The notes: generated by a model not told the origin, from the sequence alone. 64,000 bases of DNA from an uncultured Nitrosomonadaceae bacterium (GCA_943787405.1 CALSMH010000003.1:386218-450217); one strand, 5' to 3'; positions 18,677 through 29,536 are shown, counted from the stretch's first letter. Numbers and translations are program-made.

Positions 18677-20113
18677 ATGGGTGCCGTACTACAAGATCTG
18701 ATCAACAAACCTTATGAGCATGGCTTTGTCACAGACATTGAATCTGATGTTGCGCCAAAAGGTCTAAGTGAAGACACGATACGCTTAATTTCTAGCAAAA
18801 AAAATGAACCTGAATGGTTGCTTGATTTCCGCCTAAAGGCTTATCAGAAATGGCTTACTCTGGAAGAGCCTGAATGGTCAAACGTTAAATACCCGAAAAT
18901 AGATTTTCAGGCAATCAGTTATTATTCTTCACCAAAGCCCAAGAAAAAATTAGCCAGCATGGATGAAGTTGATCCCGAGCTGCTGCGTACATTTGAAAAA
19001 CTTGGTGTGCCAATGTCTGAGCGTGCAGCACTTGCTGGTGTAGCTGTTGACGTAATTTTTGATAGTGTCTCTGTAGCAACCACCTATAAAGAGAAACTTG
19101 CTGAAGTTGGTATTATTTTCGGATCATTTACTGAAGCCGTTCATTCGCATCCTGAACTTATAAAAAAATATCTTGGTTCTGTAGTCCCAGTTGGCGATAA
19201 CTACTATGCCGCGCTGAACTCAGCAGTATTTACCGATGGCTCATTTTGTTACATCCCGAAGGGAGTCAAATGCCCTATGGATTTATCCACCTATTTCCGT
19301 ATTAATACTGAAGAGTCTGGGCAGTTTGAACGTACACTTATTATTGCTGAGGAAGGAAGCTCTGTATCCTATCTTGAGGGTTGCACAGCACCAAGATTTG
19401 ATACTAACCAGCTACACGCAGCTGTAGTTGAATTAGTTGCACTAGATAATGCGGATATTAAGTATTCTACTGTCCAAAATTGGTATGCAGGTGATGAGAA
19501 TGGCGTTGGTGGGATCTATAATTTTGTTACTAAACGCGGCCTAGCTAAGGGCAAAAATTCTCGTATTTCCTGGACGCAGGTTGAAACTGGCTCAGCAATA
19601 ACCTGGAAATACCCTTCATGTGTACTGCAGGGAGATAACTCAGTCGGCGAATTTTACTCAGTAGCTGTTACCAATAATTATCAAGAAGCGGATACCGGAA
19701 CAAAGATGATACACATTGGGAAAAATACACGTAGCACCATTGTTAGCAAAGGCATATCGGCCGGGCACTCCAACAATAGTTACCGTGGATTGGTCAGAAT
19801 TACACCAACTGCTGCAAATGCCCGTAATTTTTCACAGTGTGATTCAATGCTGATAGGTGATTTGTGTAGTGCAAGTACCTTCCCCTACATTGAAACACGC
19901 AATAACAGCGCGAAAGTCGAACATGAAGCATCAACATCAAAAATTGGTGAGGACCAATTATTCTACTTTGCTCAACGAGGAATAGGCAGTGAAGAAGCGG
20001 TGTCTATGATTATAAACGGATTCTGCAAAGATGTTTTTCAGCAATTACCGATGGAATTTGCAGTTGAAGCGACCAACCTTTTGGGCTTGAAACTTGAAGG
20101 GAGTGTCGGATGA
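18677..20113 (+). CDS. sufB: Fe-S assembly scaffold SufB
   Basis: SufB is the core scaffold of the SufBC2D complex, where clusters are built on the SufB-SufD interface. The 478-aa product is of normal length. It carries the family stretches [31 protein letters not shown] and SSYRGLVRI-like ([12 protein letters not shown]), and near the end [27 protein letters not shown]. Its stop overlaps the sufC start by 4 bp (ATGA), showing tight coupling. Confidence 0.98.
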   Translation: MGAVLQDLINKPYEHGFVTDIESDVAPKGLSEDTIRLISSKKNEPEWLLDFRLKAYQKWLTLEEPEWSNVKYPKIDFQAISYYSSPKPKKKLASMDEVDPELLRTFEKLGVPMSERAALAGVAVDVIFDSVSVATTYKEKLAEVGIIFGSFTEAVHSHPELIKKYLGSVVPVGDNYYAALNSAVFTDGSFCYIPKGVKCPMDLSTYFRINTEESGQFERTLIIAEEGSSVSYLEGCTAPRFDTNQLHAAVVELVALDNADIKYSTVQNWYAGDENGVGGIYNFVTKRGLAKGKNSRISWTQVETGSAITWKYPSCVLQGDNSVGEFYSVAVTNNYQEADTGTKMIHIGKNTRSTIVSKGISAGHSNNSYRGLVRITPTAANARNFSQCDSMLIGDLCSASTFPYIETRNNSAKVEHEASTSKIGEDQLFYFAQRGIGSEEAVSMIINGFCKDVFQQLPMEFAVEATNLLGLKLEGSVG

Positions 20114-20898
20114 TTGATCAAGATAGCAAGATACTACTTGAGGTACGTGGTTTATGCGCGACCGTTAATAATAGCGAAATCCTAAAAGGAATTGACCTTA
20201 CCATTAAGAGCGGTGAGATACATGCAATCATGGGAACAAATGGCTCAGGAAAAAGCACTTTAGCCAAAGTGCTTGCCGGTCATACTGACTATGAAATAAC
20301 AGGCGGCACGGTTGACTTTGAAGGTAAAAATTTGTTTGATTTGGCACCGGAAGAGCGTGCACGAGCTGGTATTTTTCTCGGCTTCCAATATCCTATAGAA
20401 ATTCCAGGGGTAGCAAATAATCAATTCCTACGCCTTGCATTTAACACAGCACAAGTACAACAAAATAAAGATGAGCTTGACCCACTTGAGTTTGATGATC
20501 TCGTCAGAGAAAAAATGAAGTTACTTGAAATGAACCCAGACTTTCTAGACCGTAGTGTTAACGAAAATTTCTCTGGTGGAGAAAAAAAGCGCAATGAAAT
20601 ACTACAGATGTCACTACTTGATCCCAAGATAGCTATTCTCGACGAAACAGATTCCGGGCTCGACATTGACGCACTAAGGATAGTATCCAACGGTGTTAAT
20701 CAACTGGCAAATAAGGACAATGCAACCATACTGGTTACACATTATCAGCGCATGCTGAACTATATCGTACCGGATTACGTACATGTAATGGAATCAGGAC
20801 GTATAGTTAAGACTGGCGGCAAGCAGCTGGCGCTTGACCTTGAGAAGCATGGCTACGATTGGGTTACTATCGAAAAAACTGCCGCAGTAGGGGCATAA
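20110..20898 (+). CDS. sufC: SUF ATPase SufC
   Basis: This is the ABC-type ATPase of the SufBC2D complex, 262 aa. Walker A is [10 protein letters not shown] (about residues 38-47), the signature is [10 protein letters not shown] (about 156-165) and Walker B is [11 protein letters not shown] (about 178-188). The D-S-GLD form of the D-loop and the [14 protein letters not shown]-loop segment are specific for SufC. The gene is preceded by the 4-bp overlap with sufB and followed by sufD after 2 bp. Confidence 0.98.
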   Translation: MIDQDSKILLEVRGLCATVNNSEILKGIDLTIKSGEIHAIMGTNGSGKSTLAKVLAGHTDYEITGGTVDFEGKNLFDLAPEERARAGIFLGFQYPIEIPGVANNQFLRLAFNTAQVQQNKDELDPLEFDDLVREKMKLLEMNPDFLDRSVNENFSGGEKKRNEILQMSLLDPKIAILDETDSGLDIDALRIVSNGVNQLANKDNATILVTHYQRMLNYIVPDYVHVMESGRIVKTGGKQLALDLEKHGYDWVTIEKTAAVGA

Positions 20899-20900
20899 AT

Positions 20901-22214
20901 ATGAGCGTAGGTACAGATAGCAAGTCTCTTAAGGGCATGCTCAAAGGACAATCGCAATTACCTATTAGTCCACTTGAAAGAATTAATCAGTTACGATCAA
21001 ATGCAGTTAACCAAGTAAATGCTCTAAATCTTCCAACTAAACATGATGAAGAATGGCGCTTTACTGACATTTCCCCACTGACCAAGATATCTTTCCAGTC
21101 AGCACGGGAAGCTTCACCACTCAAAGATTCAGATGTGGAGCACTTCTATCTTACAGAAGCTGTAACTAGACTCGTATTTATTGACGGGGTCTATGCGCCA
21201 CATTTATCTACGCAGATAGCAGAGCCATTTAAAAAATCTGGTGTGGTGGTTTCAAATCTGGCAGCAGCATCTTCTGAGGATTTGGCAGCTATAGAATCTC
21301 ATCTGGGATCTCACACAGAACTTCAAGACAATATTTTTGCAGCACTCAATACTTCTTTCCTACATGAGGGAGCACTAATAATCGTACCGCAGAATATATC
21401 GGTTGAGGCGCCAATACATCTTTTATTCATTGCTACCCAGAAAGAAGTGTCAAGTCACCCGCGTTGCCTACTTATTGCTGAATCAAATAGCAGAGTGACA
21501 GTTATTGAAGACTACGTCACATTACGGGAAGAAACTTATATTACTAATGCGGTGACAGAATTTGTACTTGCCGATAGTGCGCATGTCAACCATGTACGGA
21601 TACAGCGTGATAGTAAGGAGGCATTCCATATAGCGAATTGTTCTGTGTCACTTGCACAGAACAGTAACTATCAGTCTGTTAGTATCGCATTTGGCGCCCG
21701 TATTTCTCGTTATAACCTCAGTGTGTTACTAAAAGGGGAAGGCGCTGAATGTGCAGCTGATGGACTCGCACTGATATCCAATCGCCAACTTGCTGACACA
21801 CATGCCTGTATTGACCATATAAAACCACATTGCACAAGTCACCAATTACACAAGTGTATTATTGATGATGCTGCACATGCCGTATTTAATGGGAAAATCA
21901 TTGTAAGACCGGATGCACAACTTACAAACTCTACTCAGTCTAACCGTAATCTTCTACTAACTTCCAAGGCTAGAATTGATACTAAGCCACAACTCGAAAT
22001 CTTTGCAGATGATGTGAAATGCGCTCATGGAGCGACTATTGGCCAACTAGATAATGAAGAAATATTTTATCTTAAAAGTCGTGGGCTATCTGAAGTTACA
22101 GCCCGTGACTTGCTAACATATGCATTTGGCGCTGAGGTTATTGAACGTATACCTGTAGCGTCGCTCAAACTTCGGTTGGAACAAGTAGTACATAAACAAA
22201 CTCAAAGGGACTAG
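20901..22214 (+). CDS. sufD: Fe-S assembly protein SufD
   Basis: SufD pairs with SufB in the SufBC2D complex. I place the start at 20901 (MSVGTDSK), two bases after the sufC stop. AGGGG lies a few bases upstream, and the longer reading frame from 20859 would lie inside sufC. That gives 437 aa, the usual length. The C-terminal half shows the beta-helix family features, including CTSHQLHKCIIDDAAHAVFNGKI and DDVKCAHGATIGQLDNEEIFYLKSRG. The N-terminal KHDEEWRFTDISPL is also typical. Confidence 0.96.
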   Translation: MSVGTDSKSLKGMLKGQSQLPISPLERINQLRSNAVNQVNALNLPTKHDEEWRFTDISPLTKISFQSAREASPLKDSDVEHFYLTEAVTRLVFIDGVYAPHLSTQIAEPFKKSGVVVSNLAAASSEDLAAIESHLGSHTELQDNIFAALNTSFLHEGALIIVPQNISVEAPIHLLFIATQKEVSSHPRCLLIAESNSRVTVIEDYVTLREETYITNAVTEFVLADSAHVNHVRIQRDSKEAFHIANCSVSLAQNSNYQSVSIAFGARISRYNLSVLLKGEGAECAADGLALISNRQLADTHACIDHIKPHCTSHQLHKCIIDDAAHAVFNGKIIVRPDAQLTNSTQSNRNLLLTSKARIDTKPQLEIFADDVKCAHGATIGQLDNEEIFYLKSRGLSEVTARDLLTYAFGAEVIERIPVASLKLRLEQVVHKQTQRD

Positions 22215-22217
22215 ACT

Positions 22218-23477
22218 ATGACCCCCATTGAATCTTCATTGAGATCGTCCGAAACATCAATGTTTAATGTCGAACAGATTCGTTCTGATTTTCCTATTCT
22301 TAAACTTAAGATCGATGACAAGCAGTTAGTCTATTTTGATAATGCTGCTTCCAGCCAAATGCCAAAAGTAGTGATGGACCGTATGCTCAGGTATCAAACT
22401 ATGGAACACGCCAACATTAACCGTGCGGTTCATTATTTGTCAGAAACGGCTACTGCGGAGTATGAGAAATCACGCCATAAACTAAAGAACTTTATTAATG
22501 CAAATGAAGACCGGGAAATAATTTTTACCAGTGGAACAACTGACGCAATAAATTTAGTAGCTCACAGCTATGGTCGTAAATTTATTAGCTCAGGAGATGA
22601 GATCATCCTTACTGTCCTTGAGCACCACTCGAACATCGTGCCATGGCAAATGTTAGCAAAAGAAAATGGCGTAAAGATCCGTGTTGTCCCAATCAACGAT
22701 GCGGGAGAACTTTTGATCGACGAGTATAAGAAGCTCTTTAACAAAAATACAAAGCTTGTCGGTGTAACACATGTATCAAATGCAATTGGAACTATAAATC
22801 CGATTAAGAAAATGATTAAGTTTGCACATGCTCATGGCGTTCCGGTACTAGTAGACGGAGCGCAGGCTGCTCCACACATGAAAATTGATGTACAGGAACT
22901 TAATTGCGATTTCTATACGTTTTCAGGACACAAATTATGCGGGCCGACAGGAATCGGTATTCTCTATGGTAAGGCTAATCAGCTAAATCGTATGAAACCA
23001 TTCAAGGGAGGCGGAGATATGATCACGTCTGTTACGTTTGAAAAAACCATCTACAATACGATTCCGCATAAATTCGAAGCAGGCACGCCACCAATCGCAG
23101 CTGCGATTGGATTTGGCGCAGCTATTGATTATCTTTCTTCGATCGATTTATCTACGATCGAAGCATACGAACAAAGCTTAATAAATTACGCAACCGAACA
23201 AATTAATAATATACCAGGCATCCGTATTATTGGTTCTGCTGCAGAGAAAGTTGCAGTTCTATCCTTTTCTGTTGATGGAGTGCACCCGCACGATATAGGA
23301 ACACTACTAAATCAGGAAGGCATTGCAGTACGTACCGGGCATCATTGTGCGCAACCAGTAATGCAACACTTTAAAGTTCCAGCAACCACACGCGCCTCTT
23401 TTTCTTTCTACAATAGTATGGCTGAAATCGATACGTTAATTACAGGTATTCAGAAAGTACAGAAGGTTTTCTTATAA
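22218..23477 (+). CDS. sufS: SufS-type cysteine desulfurase
   Basis: This PLP enzyme mobilises sulphur from L-cysteine for Fe-S assembly. The 419-aa product has the group II desulfurase pattern: PLP lysine Lys239 in FSGHKL and the persulfide cysteine Cys377 in RTGHHCAQP. Other conserved parts are YFDNAASSQ and RAVHYLSE. The N-terminus is about 15 residues longer than usual; an internal ATG at 22260 is an alternative, but AAGGGA before 22218 supports the longer form. Its stop overlaps the sufU start by one base (TAATG). Confidence 0.97.
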   Translation: MTPIESSLRSSETSMFNVEQIRSDFPILKLKIDDKQLVYFDNAASSQMPKVVMDRMLRYQTMEHANINRAVHYLSETATAEYEKSRHKLKNFINANEDREIIFTSGTTDAINLVAHSYGRKFISSGDEIILTVLEHHSNIVPWQMLAKENGVKIRVVPINDAGELLIDEYKKLFNKNTKLVGVTHVSNAIGTINPIKKMIKFAHAHGVPVLVDGAQAAPHMKIDVQELNCDFYTFSGHKLCGPTGIGILYGKANQLNRMKPFKGGGDMITSVTFEKTIYNTIPHKFEAGTPPIAAAIGFGAAIDYLSSIDLSTIEAYEQSLINYATEQINNIPGIRIIGSAAEKVAVLSFSVDGVHPHDIGTLLNQEGIAVRTGHHCAQPVMQHFKVPATTRASFSFYNSMAEIDTLITGIQKVQKVFL

Positions 23478-23965
23478 TGATTACAAAATCTCTCTATCAG
23501 GAAGTAATTCTTGATCACAACAGAAATCCACGCAATTATGGCTCACTCGATAATGCGAATAGGTCAGCTGAGGGGCATAATCCACTATGTGGGGATCATC
23601 TAAGTATTAAAATCAACCTTAGTGAGAATCTAATTATTGATTCCATCACATTTCAAGGTGAATCGTGTGCAATCTGTAAGGCATCCGCCTCAATGATGAC
23701 CGCTAATGTTAAGGGAAAAACACAAGCTGATGCAGAAACGATGATCAAGGAATTCAGGGACATGGCAGTTGGCCAGCTTGAGCCTGATGATGACCATCAT
23801 CTTGGACGTTTAACTGTATTTGTTGGGGTACGCGATCTTCCTACGAGGGTGAAATGTGCAATTCTCCCATGGCATACGCTACACGCGGCACTAAATTCTA
23901 TTACCACGACCTCAACCGAGGCTGATGATGACCCAATGCATATTTCTATTGGTAACGCTTCATAG
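23477..23965 (+). CDS. sufU: SufU-type sulphur acceptor / scaffold
   Basis: This 162-aa IscU-fold protein is of the SufU type, which accepts persulfide sulphur from SufS through zinc-dependent transfer. Likely metal and sulphur ligands are Cys38 and Asp40 (PLCGDHL), Cys64 (GESCAICKASASMM) and Cys127 (RVKCAILPWHTL). The 18-21 residue insertion between the second and third ligands that separates SufU from IscU is present. With no sufE in the cluster, SufU probably fills that role. The gene overlaps sufS by one base. Confidence 0.92.
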   Translation: MITKSLYQEVILDHNRNPRNYGSLDNANRSAEGHNPLCGDHLSIKINLSENLIIDSITFQGESCAICKASASMMTANVKGKTQADAETMIKEFRDMAVGQLEPDDDHHLGRLTVFVGVRDLPTRVKCAILPWHTLHAALNSITTTSTEADDDPMHISIGNAS

Positions 23966-23974
23966 GATATTAAA

Positions 23975-24535
23975 ATGCCAAAAATTTCAGAAATTGAGGG
24001 AACACCTAATCCGAACTCACTTAAATTTGTCCTAAAGGAGCCATTAACTTGGGGAATTACGCACTCATATGACAATGCTGAGCAGGCAAAAGATGATCCT
24101 CTTGCCACTGAATTATTTGAAATTGATCATGTAACTAATGTATTTTATGTAGATCACTGGATTACTATCACACAAGATGGAAAAGCAAACTGGGCAGATC
24201 TAAAACGTGAAGTTGCAGATCCAATCCGTGCGGCTCCTGCAGCAGGTGCACAATCCGTAGATACCTTAGCAGCAGCATCTACTGCTATCTCGGATTTAAG
24301 CACAAAAGATCAACTACGCCTTGATAGGATTAATAATCTATTAGATGAGGAAATACGTCCCTATTTACAGGGTGATGGCGGAGATCTCTATGTAGTCGGG
24401 CTTGAAGATAATATACTTAGCGTGCATTATCAGGGTGCATGTGGCACCTGCCCGAGCTCTATTTCTGGCACACTCCGCGGCATTGAGGGCCTACTAAGGT
24501 CAATTGAAGCTGATATCGAAGTTGTAGCAGTCTAA
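23975..24535 (+). CDS. Nfu-type Fe-S carrier with N-terminal Nfu_N domain
   Basis: This is a 186-aa two-domain protein. Residues 5-88 are the Nfu_N (NifU N-terminal, virulence-factor) domain, starting EIEGTPNPNSLKFVL. After an Ala-rich linker (88-105) comes the NifU C-terminal domain with the cluster-binding CxxC, Cys156 and Cys159 (GACGTCPSS). This layout equals mitochondrial NFU1 and bacterial Nfu carriers, which pass 4Fe-4S clusters to targets. It closes the SUF operon nine bases after sufU. Confidence 0.93.
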   Translation: MPKISEIEGTPNPNSLKFVLKEPLTWGITHSYDNAEQAKDDPLATELFEIDHVTNVFYVDHWITITQDGKANWADLKREVADPIRAAPAAGAQSVDTLAAASTAISDLSTKDQLRLDRINNLLDEEIRPYLQGDGGDLYVVGLEDNILSVHYQGACGTCPSSISGTLRGIEGLLRSIEADIEVVAV

Positions 24536-24590
24536 ATAATAAATAGAAGCTAAAAAGAGTTAGACATACTTTCATTCCTGATAAGACATT

Positions 24591-26003
24591 ATGAAAACTC
24601 CAAAAAAGAAAACTCCATCAAATAAAAAGAATAGAGAAACCTGGTCAGGGCGGTTTGAAGAACCGGTCTCTAAATTGGTGCAGCGTTATACTGCATCAGT
24701 AGAATTTGATCAAAGACTGGCTGAGTATGATATTCAAGGTTCATCAGCTCATGCTCAAATGCTCGCTGACTCAGAAATTATCACTGCAAAAGATCTAGCC
24801 AAGATTGAGAAGGGGTTGCGCCAAATCCAAAAGGAAATCCATAACGGTACATTTGACTGGCGACTTGAACTAGAAGATGTACACCTCAATATTGAAAAAC
24901 GTCTAACTACATTAATTGGTGATGCGGGCAAACGTCTCCATACAGCTCGTTCACGTAATGATCAGATAGCAACTGATGTCCGCCTTTATATGCGTGCCTC
25001 TATCGACGATATCATCAAGCTTATTACTGCAATGCAACTTTCAATATTGGACCTTGCCGAAGAGAATGTGAATACGGTAATGCCTGGCCTGACTCATTTA
25101 CAAATAGCCCAACCGATTTCTTTTGGTCACCATCTCATGGCGTATTTTGAGATGCTAAAGCGTGATAAAGAACGGCTATCTGATTGCAGAAAAAGAGTAA
25201 ATATACTCCCATTAGGGGCAGCAGCACTAGCGGGAACCAGTTATCCAATTAACCGAAAAATGGTAGCAAAAAAATTAGGCTTTGACGATATCTGCAAGAA
25301 TTCACTTGATGCAGTTTCTGACCGGGACTTTACTATCGAGTTCTGTGCTTGTTCGACATTGATCATGACTCATCTATCAAGATTATCTGAAGAATTAATT
25401 TTATGGATGAGTCCGTTATTTGGATTTATCCAACTCGATGACCGTTTCTGTACCGGGTCATCCATTATGCCGCAAAAGAAAAATCCAGACGTGCCAGAAT
25501 TAGTACGTGGAAAGACAGGACGTGTAAACGGCAACCTCATTGCTTTATTAACACTGATGAAAGGGCAGCCGTTGGCCTACAATAAAGATAACCAAGAGGA
25601 CAAAGAGCCACTTTTTGACACAGTAGATACACTTAGTGAAACTTTACGTATTTACGCTGATATGCTTAAAGGCGTTCATGTTGATGTAAATGCTATGCGC
25701 AGTGCTGCAATGCGTGGATATTCAACAGCTACTGACCTTGCTGATTATCTTACAAAAAAGGGGGTTCCGTTCAGAGACTCACATGAAACCGTAGCAAAAG
25801 CTGTACGAGCTGCAGAAAAAAAAGGCCGCGACTTGAGTGAATTTACTCTATCTGAGTTGCAAAAATTTTCTCAGTTAATTGAAAAGGATATCTTTAGTAT
25901 ATTAACCCTAGATGGCTCGATGAAAAGCCGAAACCATACTGGCGGCACAGCACCATCACAAGTTCGCAAAGCAATAAAATCAGCCAAAAAAAATCTGTCC
26001 TAA
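24591..26003 (+). CDS. argH: argininosuccinate lyase
   Basis: This enzyme cleaves argininosuccinate to arginine and fumarate, the last step of arginine synthesis. The 470-aa product carries the fumarase/aspartase superfamily signature [12 protein letters not shown] (about residues 288-299) and [15 protein letters not shown] near the N-terminal third. A Lys-rich extension ([16 protein letters not shown]) precedes the usual [11 protein letters not shown] start. It follows nfu after 55 bp on the same strand but is probably not part of the SUF function. Confidence 0.97.
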   Translation: MKTPKKKTPSNKKNRETWSGRFEEPVSKLVQRYTASVEFDQRLAEYDIQGSSAHAQMLADSEIITAKDLAKIEKGLRQIQKEIHNGTFDWRLELEDVHLNIEKRLTTLIGDAGKRLHTARSRNDQIATDVRLYMRASIDDIIKLITAMQLSILDLAEENVNTVMPGLTHLQIAQPISFGHHLMAYFEMLKRDKERLSDCRKRVNILPLGAAALAGTSYPINRKMVAKKLGFDDICKNSLDAVSDRDFTIEFCACSTLIMTHLSRLSEELILWMSPLFGFIQLDDRFCTGSSIMPQKKNPDVPELVRGKTGRVNGNLIALLTLMKGQPLAYNKDNQEDKEPLFDTVDTLSETLRIYADMLKGVHVDVNAMRSAAMRGYSTATDLADYLTKKGVPFRDSHETVAKAVRAAEKKGRDLSEFTLSELQKFSQLIEKDIFSILTLDGSMKSRNHTGGTAPSQVRKAIKSAKKNLS

Positions 26004-26028
26004 CATAGATTAATTTGAAAAATAAGAT

Positions 26029-26913
26029 ATGTCATTTTGGTCAGATATCACCATACAAATCTCAGCTTCAATCAATACCATTTTTGAAGTAGAAAAAATT
26101 TCCTCAATTAGCGGGGGATGTATTAATCAAGCTTATTGTATTGAAGATAGCAAGCATAGCTTCTTTGTAAAACTAAATAAAAAAAATAATTTTCACATGT
26201 TTGAAGCAGAAGCCATGGGGCTGCAAGAAATTGAAAATTCTCATTCCCTACGGGTCCCTACTCCGATTTGCTGGGGTAGGAATGAAACTAATTCTTGGCT
26301 GGTATTAGAGTATATTGAAATGACTCGTATCACTAAGAACGGAAGCGAAGCTCTAGGAATAGGGCTCGCAGAAATGCACCGAAATTCATTTGAAAAATTT
26401 GGCTGGATACAAAATAATACTATTGGCTCTACATCGCAAATTAATAGTTTCTCTCTTGACTGGATACAGTTCTGGCGTAAACATCGCCTTGGATATCAAT
26501 TACAATTTGCTAAAGCTAACGGCTATACAGGAAGACTACTGGAGCAGGGTGAATACTTAATGGCAGAACTTGAAGCTTTTTTTCCAGAGGCCCCACAGGC
26601 TGCGTCCTTATTGCATGGGGATTTATGGAGCGGGAACTATAGTTATGACCTCGAGGGATGCCCTGTATTATATGATCCGGCAGTATATTATGGAGACCGC
26701 GAGACAGATCTCGCCATGACTGAGCTTTTTGGTGGTTTCTCCACAACTTTCTATGCCGCCTATAAAGAAGCCTACCCTCTTGACCATAGCTACAAAACTC
26801 GCAAAACACTCTACAATCTTTACCACATTCTTAACCACCTAAATCTATTTGGAGGGAGCTATCTCACACAGGCAGAAGATATGATGGAAAGGCTGCTTAC
26901 TGAAATACACTAG
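26029..26913 (+). CDS. fructosamine kinase family protein
   Basis: This is a 294-aa phosphotransferase of the fructosamine/ketosamine-3-kinase family (aminoglycoside phosphotransferase fold), proposed to remove sugars from glycated proteins. Key parts are the opening SSISGGCINQAYCI, the ATP-site lysine in FFVKLN, the catalytic LLHGDLWSGN (about 199-208) and the metal-binding Asp in YDPAVYYGDRETDLAMTELFGGF. It follows argH after 25 bp on the same strand and is convergent with priA. Confidence 0.92.
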   Translation: MSFWSDITIQISASINTIFEVEKISSISGGCINQAYCIEDSKHSFFVKLNKKNNFHMFEAEAMGLQEIENSHSLRVPTPICWGRNETNSWLVLEYIEMTRITKNGSEALGIGLAEMHRNSFEKFGWIQNNTIGSTSQINSFSLDWIQFWRKHRLGYQLQFAKANGYTGRLLEQGEYLMAELEAFFPEAPQAASLLHGDLWSGNYSYDLEGCPVLYDPAVYYGDRETDLAMTELFGGFSTTFYAAYKEAYPLDHSYKTRKTLYNLYHILNHLNLFGGSYLTQAEDMMERLLTEIH

Positions 26914-27023
26914 TTAAACTATAAATTTTCAAGTGCCAATTTTCGACTTTATAATTTATTAATCTTCTAAAAAATTTATATGCAAATTGTCCTAAGATAA
27001 ATTAATTTATAAAATATGGCCTT

Positions 27024-29201
27024 CTAAAATTCGACCGGATCCACATCCAACGCCCAACGTATCTTACGAGTAGATATCTTATCTAATTTCACTCGCCATC
27101 CAGTAAGAAATTTTTGTAGTTCCTTACGTGAGTCCGATTGCACTAATAAATGTGCCCGTTCCATCCCTTTAAGCTTTGCCATTTGCGCAGGAACGGGATC
27201 AAAAACTTCTATATTCTTACCTGGGCAAGTTATTGTCATTACATGAGCAAGAAAATCTAGCGCAGTAGAAAGATCGGGGGCCTCTGCCCTTAACAATGCT
27301 TGGTAAACATATGGTGGAAAATTTGCCACCCTTCTTTCGGCCAACAGCATCTTTGCAAGATGCTCGTAATCATGCTGTTGTAGTGCTTGGTATAACGGAT
27401 GATTGGGAAACTTAGTTTGAACTAACACCTCTCCAGTGCTATTGGCCCGTCCTGCTCGACCTGCAACTTGCATAAGTTGTGAAAATAGATTCTCTGCTGC
27501 ACGAAAATCGGTACTATAAAGCGAAGCGTCTGGATTTAAAACTCCAACTAGCCCTAGATTTGGAAAATTATGTCCTTTAGCAAGAATCTGTGTGCCCACA
27601 AGAATATCTACACGATGCTCGTGAATCTCATCTAATATTCTTTTCCACGCTTCTTTACGGCGCATACTATCTCGATCTATTCGTAAAATTCTCGCATCGG
27701 GCAGTCTTTCTTTTAGAGCAGCTTCTATTCTCTGCGTACCATGACCAAATGGTGCAATATCCTGATCACCACATTCCGGGCAAGAGGACGGAATATGTGA
27801 TTTATACCCACAGTAATGGCAACATAAATTTTTATCTTTCAAGTGCACCACTAGACGACTAGCACAACGAGAACAAGTTGCCGTCCATGTGCATGACTTA
27901 CACATTAGTACTGGTGCAAAACCACGGCGATTTATGAATATTAAGCTTTGTTGATTTAATGCAATTTTCTTTTCTAGGGCTGTAATTAATGAATCAGATA
28001 GTCCCTCTCTAACTTTGATTGCTCTAGTATCAATACATTGAATGCTAGGAAGAGAAGCATTATCTGCCGCCCGGGAAGATAAACGCAGCATACGATACCG
28101 ATGACTAATTGCATTATGATAGCTTTCCAGCGATGGTGTTGCAGAACCAAGTATTACTGGAATACCCGTATATTTAGCACGAAAGATAGCTAGGTCTCGC
28201 GCTGAATAACACAACCCACTTTGCTGCTTGAATGAGCCATCCTGTTCTTCATCTACGATTACTAAGCCAAGATCAGAAATTGGTGTAAATACAGAAAGCC
28301 GCGTTCCCAATATTATCTTGGCTGTGCCATGAAGAGCCTGTAGCCAACCCTTCGCCCGCTCTGAAGCATTTAAACCGCTATGAAGACTAATAATTGGAGT
28401 AGCTGGAAAGCGCGCACGAAAAACTTTCTCTAGCTGTGGAGTCAGGCTAATTTCAGGTATTAATACCAATGTTTGCCTCCCTTGAAGCAACTGCAGTGCA
28501 ACTAATCGCATATATATTTCTGTCTTCCCGCTACCGGTAATGCCATGCAATAGCCACGTGTTGAATTGATTCATTTCAGCAGCAATGTCGTTGACAACAA
28601 TCGCTTGCTCTTTCCTAAGAACCGGCTCTACGTCATTTTTTATTCTAAGCTCCGAAACAGATTCTTCCACCCACCCTAATTCTAAAAATTCTTTTAATAC
28701 TTTAACTGCCCCAGCTGAAAGTTGTTTTATTTCAATTAAATTAATGACCCTAGATTCCCTAAATAAAGCTAAAAGGCGATGCTTAAGAAGGCTTCTCTTA
28801 GAAATTAGAGCTGTATCAACTAGCTGCCCTTTATTTGTGATGTGATACTGAAATGGAACCTGAGACTTTTCTACAAATGGCTTAGAATACCGTAGTCTAG
28901 TGGGAAACCCACTCATCACTACCTCACCAAGGGGATAGTGATAATATTCACTACAAAATTTAGAAAGATCCAATAATGCTTTTGGTAATGGCGGGATATC
29001 CTCAAAAATATACTTAGCAGATCTAAGCTTCCCCTTTGAGAAGGATGAATCAGAAGCTACCTCAATAATTACTCCGATTACCATCTTTCTTCCAAATGGA
29101 ACCTGCACCCGAACACCAATATGCTGAGCCGTTGCATCTGGTGCAATATAGTCAAACAGGGTGTTCACTGGAACATCAAGAGCAACACGAATGATTGGCA
29201 T
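27024..29201 (-). CDS. priA: primosomal helicase PriA
   Basis: PriA restarts collapsed replication forks. The 725-aa product has an N-terminal DNA-binding domain and Walker A GITGSGKTEIY (about 219-229). The DEAH-like box reads DEEQ (VIVDEEQDGSFKQ), with Gln instead of the usual His. The zinc region has eight cysteines (CKSCTWTATCSRC through CCHYCGYKSHIPSSCPECGD), and the C-terminal helicase motifs follow (GTQILAKGHNFPNLGLVGVLNPD). It is convergent with the kinase gene and divergent from amoC. Confidence 0.96.
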   Translation of the reverse strand: MPIIRVALDVPVNTLFDYIAPDATAQHIGVRVQVPFGRKMVIGVIIEVASDSSFSKGKLRSAKYIFEDIPPLPKALLDLSKFCSEYYHYPLGEVVMSGFPTRLRYSKPFVEKSQVPFQYHITNKGQLVDTALISKRSLLKHRLLALFRESRVINLIEIKQLSAGAVKVLKEFLELGWVEESVSELRIKNDVEPVLRKEQAIVVNDIAAEMNQFNTWLLHGITGSGKTEIYMRLVALQLLQGRQTLVLIPEISLTPQLEKVFRARFPATPIISLHSGLNASERAKGWLQALHGTAKIILGTRLSVFTPISDLGLVIVDEEQDGSFKQQSGLCYSARDLAIFRAKYTGIPVILGSATPSLESYHNAISHRYRMLRLSSRAADNASLPSIQCIDTRAIKVREGLSDSLITALEKKIALNQQSLIFINRRGFAPVLMCKSCTWTATCSRCASRLVVHLKDKNLCCHYCGYKSHIPSSCPECGDQDIAPFGHGTQRIEAALKERLPDARILRIDRDSMRRKEAWKRILDEIHEHRVDILVGTQILAKGHNFPNLGLVGVLNPDASLYSTDFRAAENLFSQLMQVAGRAGRANSTGEVLVQTKFPNHPLYQALQQHDYEHLAKMLLAERRVANFPPYVYQALLRAEAPDLSTALDFLAHVMTITCPGKNIEVFDPVPAQMAKLKGMERAHLLVQSDSRKELQKFLTGWRVKLDKISTRKIRWALDVDPVEF

Positions 29202-29536
29202 ACTAAAGTTTAATTATCAAGACAAATTGATTTATATGAATTTAAGTACATTATCCATGAAATTATAGGATTTATTATTTTCCTAATATAAAATAAATAA
29301 ACTCCCAATAAAGTCATCCAGAAGACTGTCTTTAGATAGGGCTATATACCCAGTTTACCTAATAGGGCTCTTGACTTATATCATCTTTTTAAGCTAGCAT
29401 GGGGATAGTCATCGAGAAGAGTAAAAGCCTCAATTAAGAGTCAAAGCCTCCGTTAACTAAATCATCAAGAGCTACACTTGCCCATATTAAAAAGAGGCAA
29501 ATGGTTTTTATATTTATTTGAATAGGAGAAATCAAC
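29202..29536 (+). promoter_or_regulatory. 335-bp leader of the solo amoC with promoter and repeats
   Basis: This gap between divergent priA and amoC holds a possible sigma-70 promoter: TTGACT 29371-29376, 18-bp spacer, TAGCAT 29395-29400. Downstream are two imperfect 19-bp tandem copies (29417-29435 and 29436-29454, sharing AAGAGT and AAAGCCTC). A further pair, AGTCATC/AGAAGA, occurs at 29312-29328 and 29407-29423. AGGAG sits 8 nt before the amoC ATG. If the promoter is right, the untranslated leader is about 130 nt. The function of the repeats is unknown. Confidence 0.5.

Noticed and set aside
20859-20900. longer sufD start inside sufC
   Set aside because: The extension [14 protein letters not shown] overlaps sufC and is not typical of SufD; the ATG at 20901 has a good ribosome binding site right after the sufC stop.
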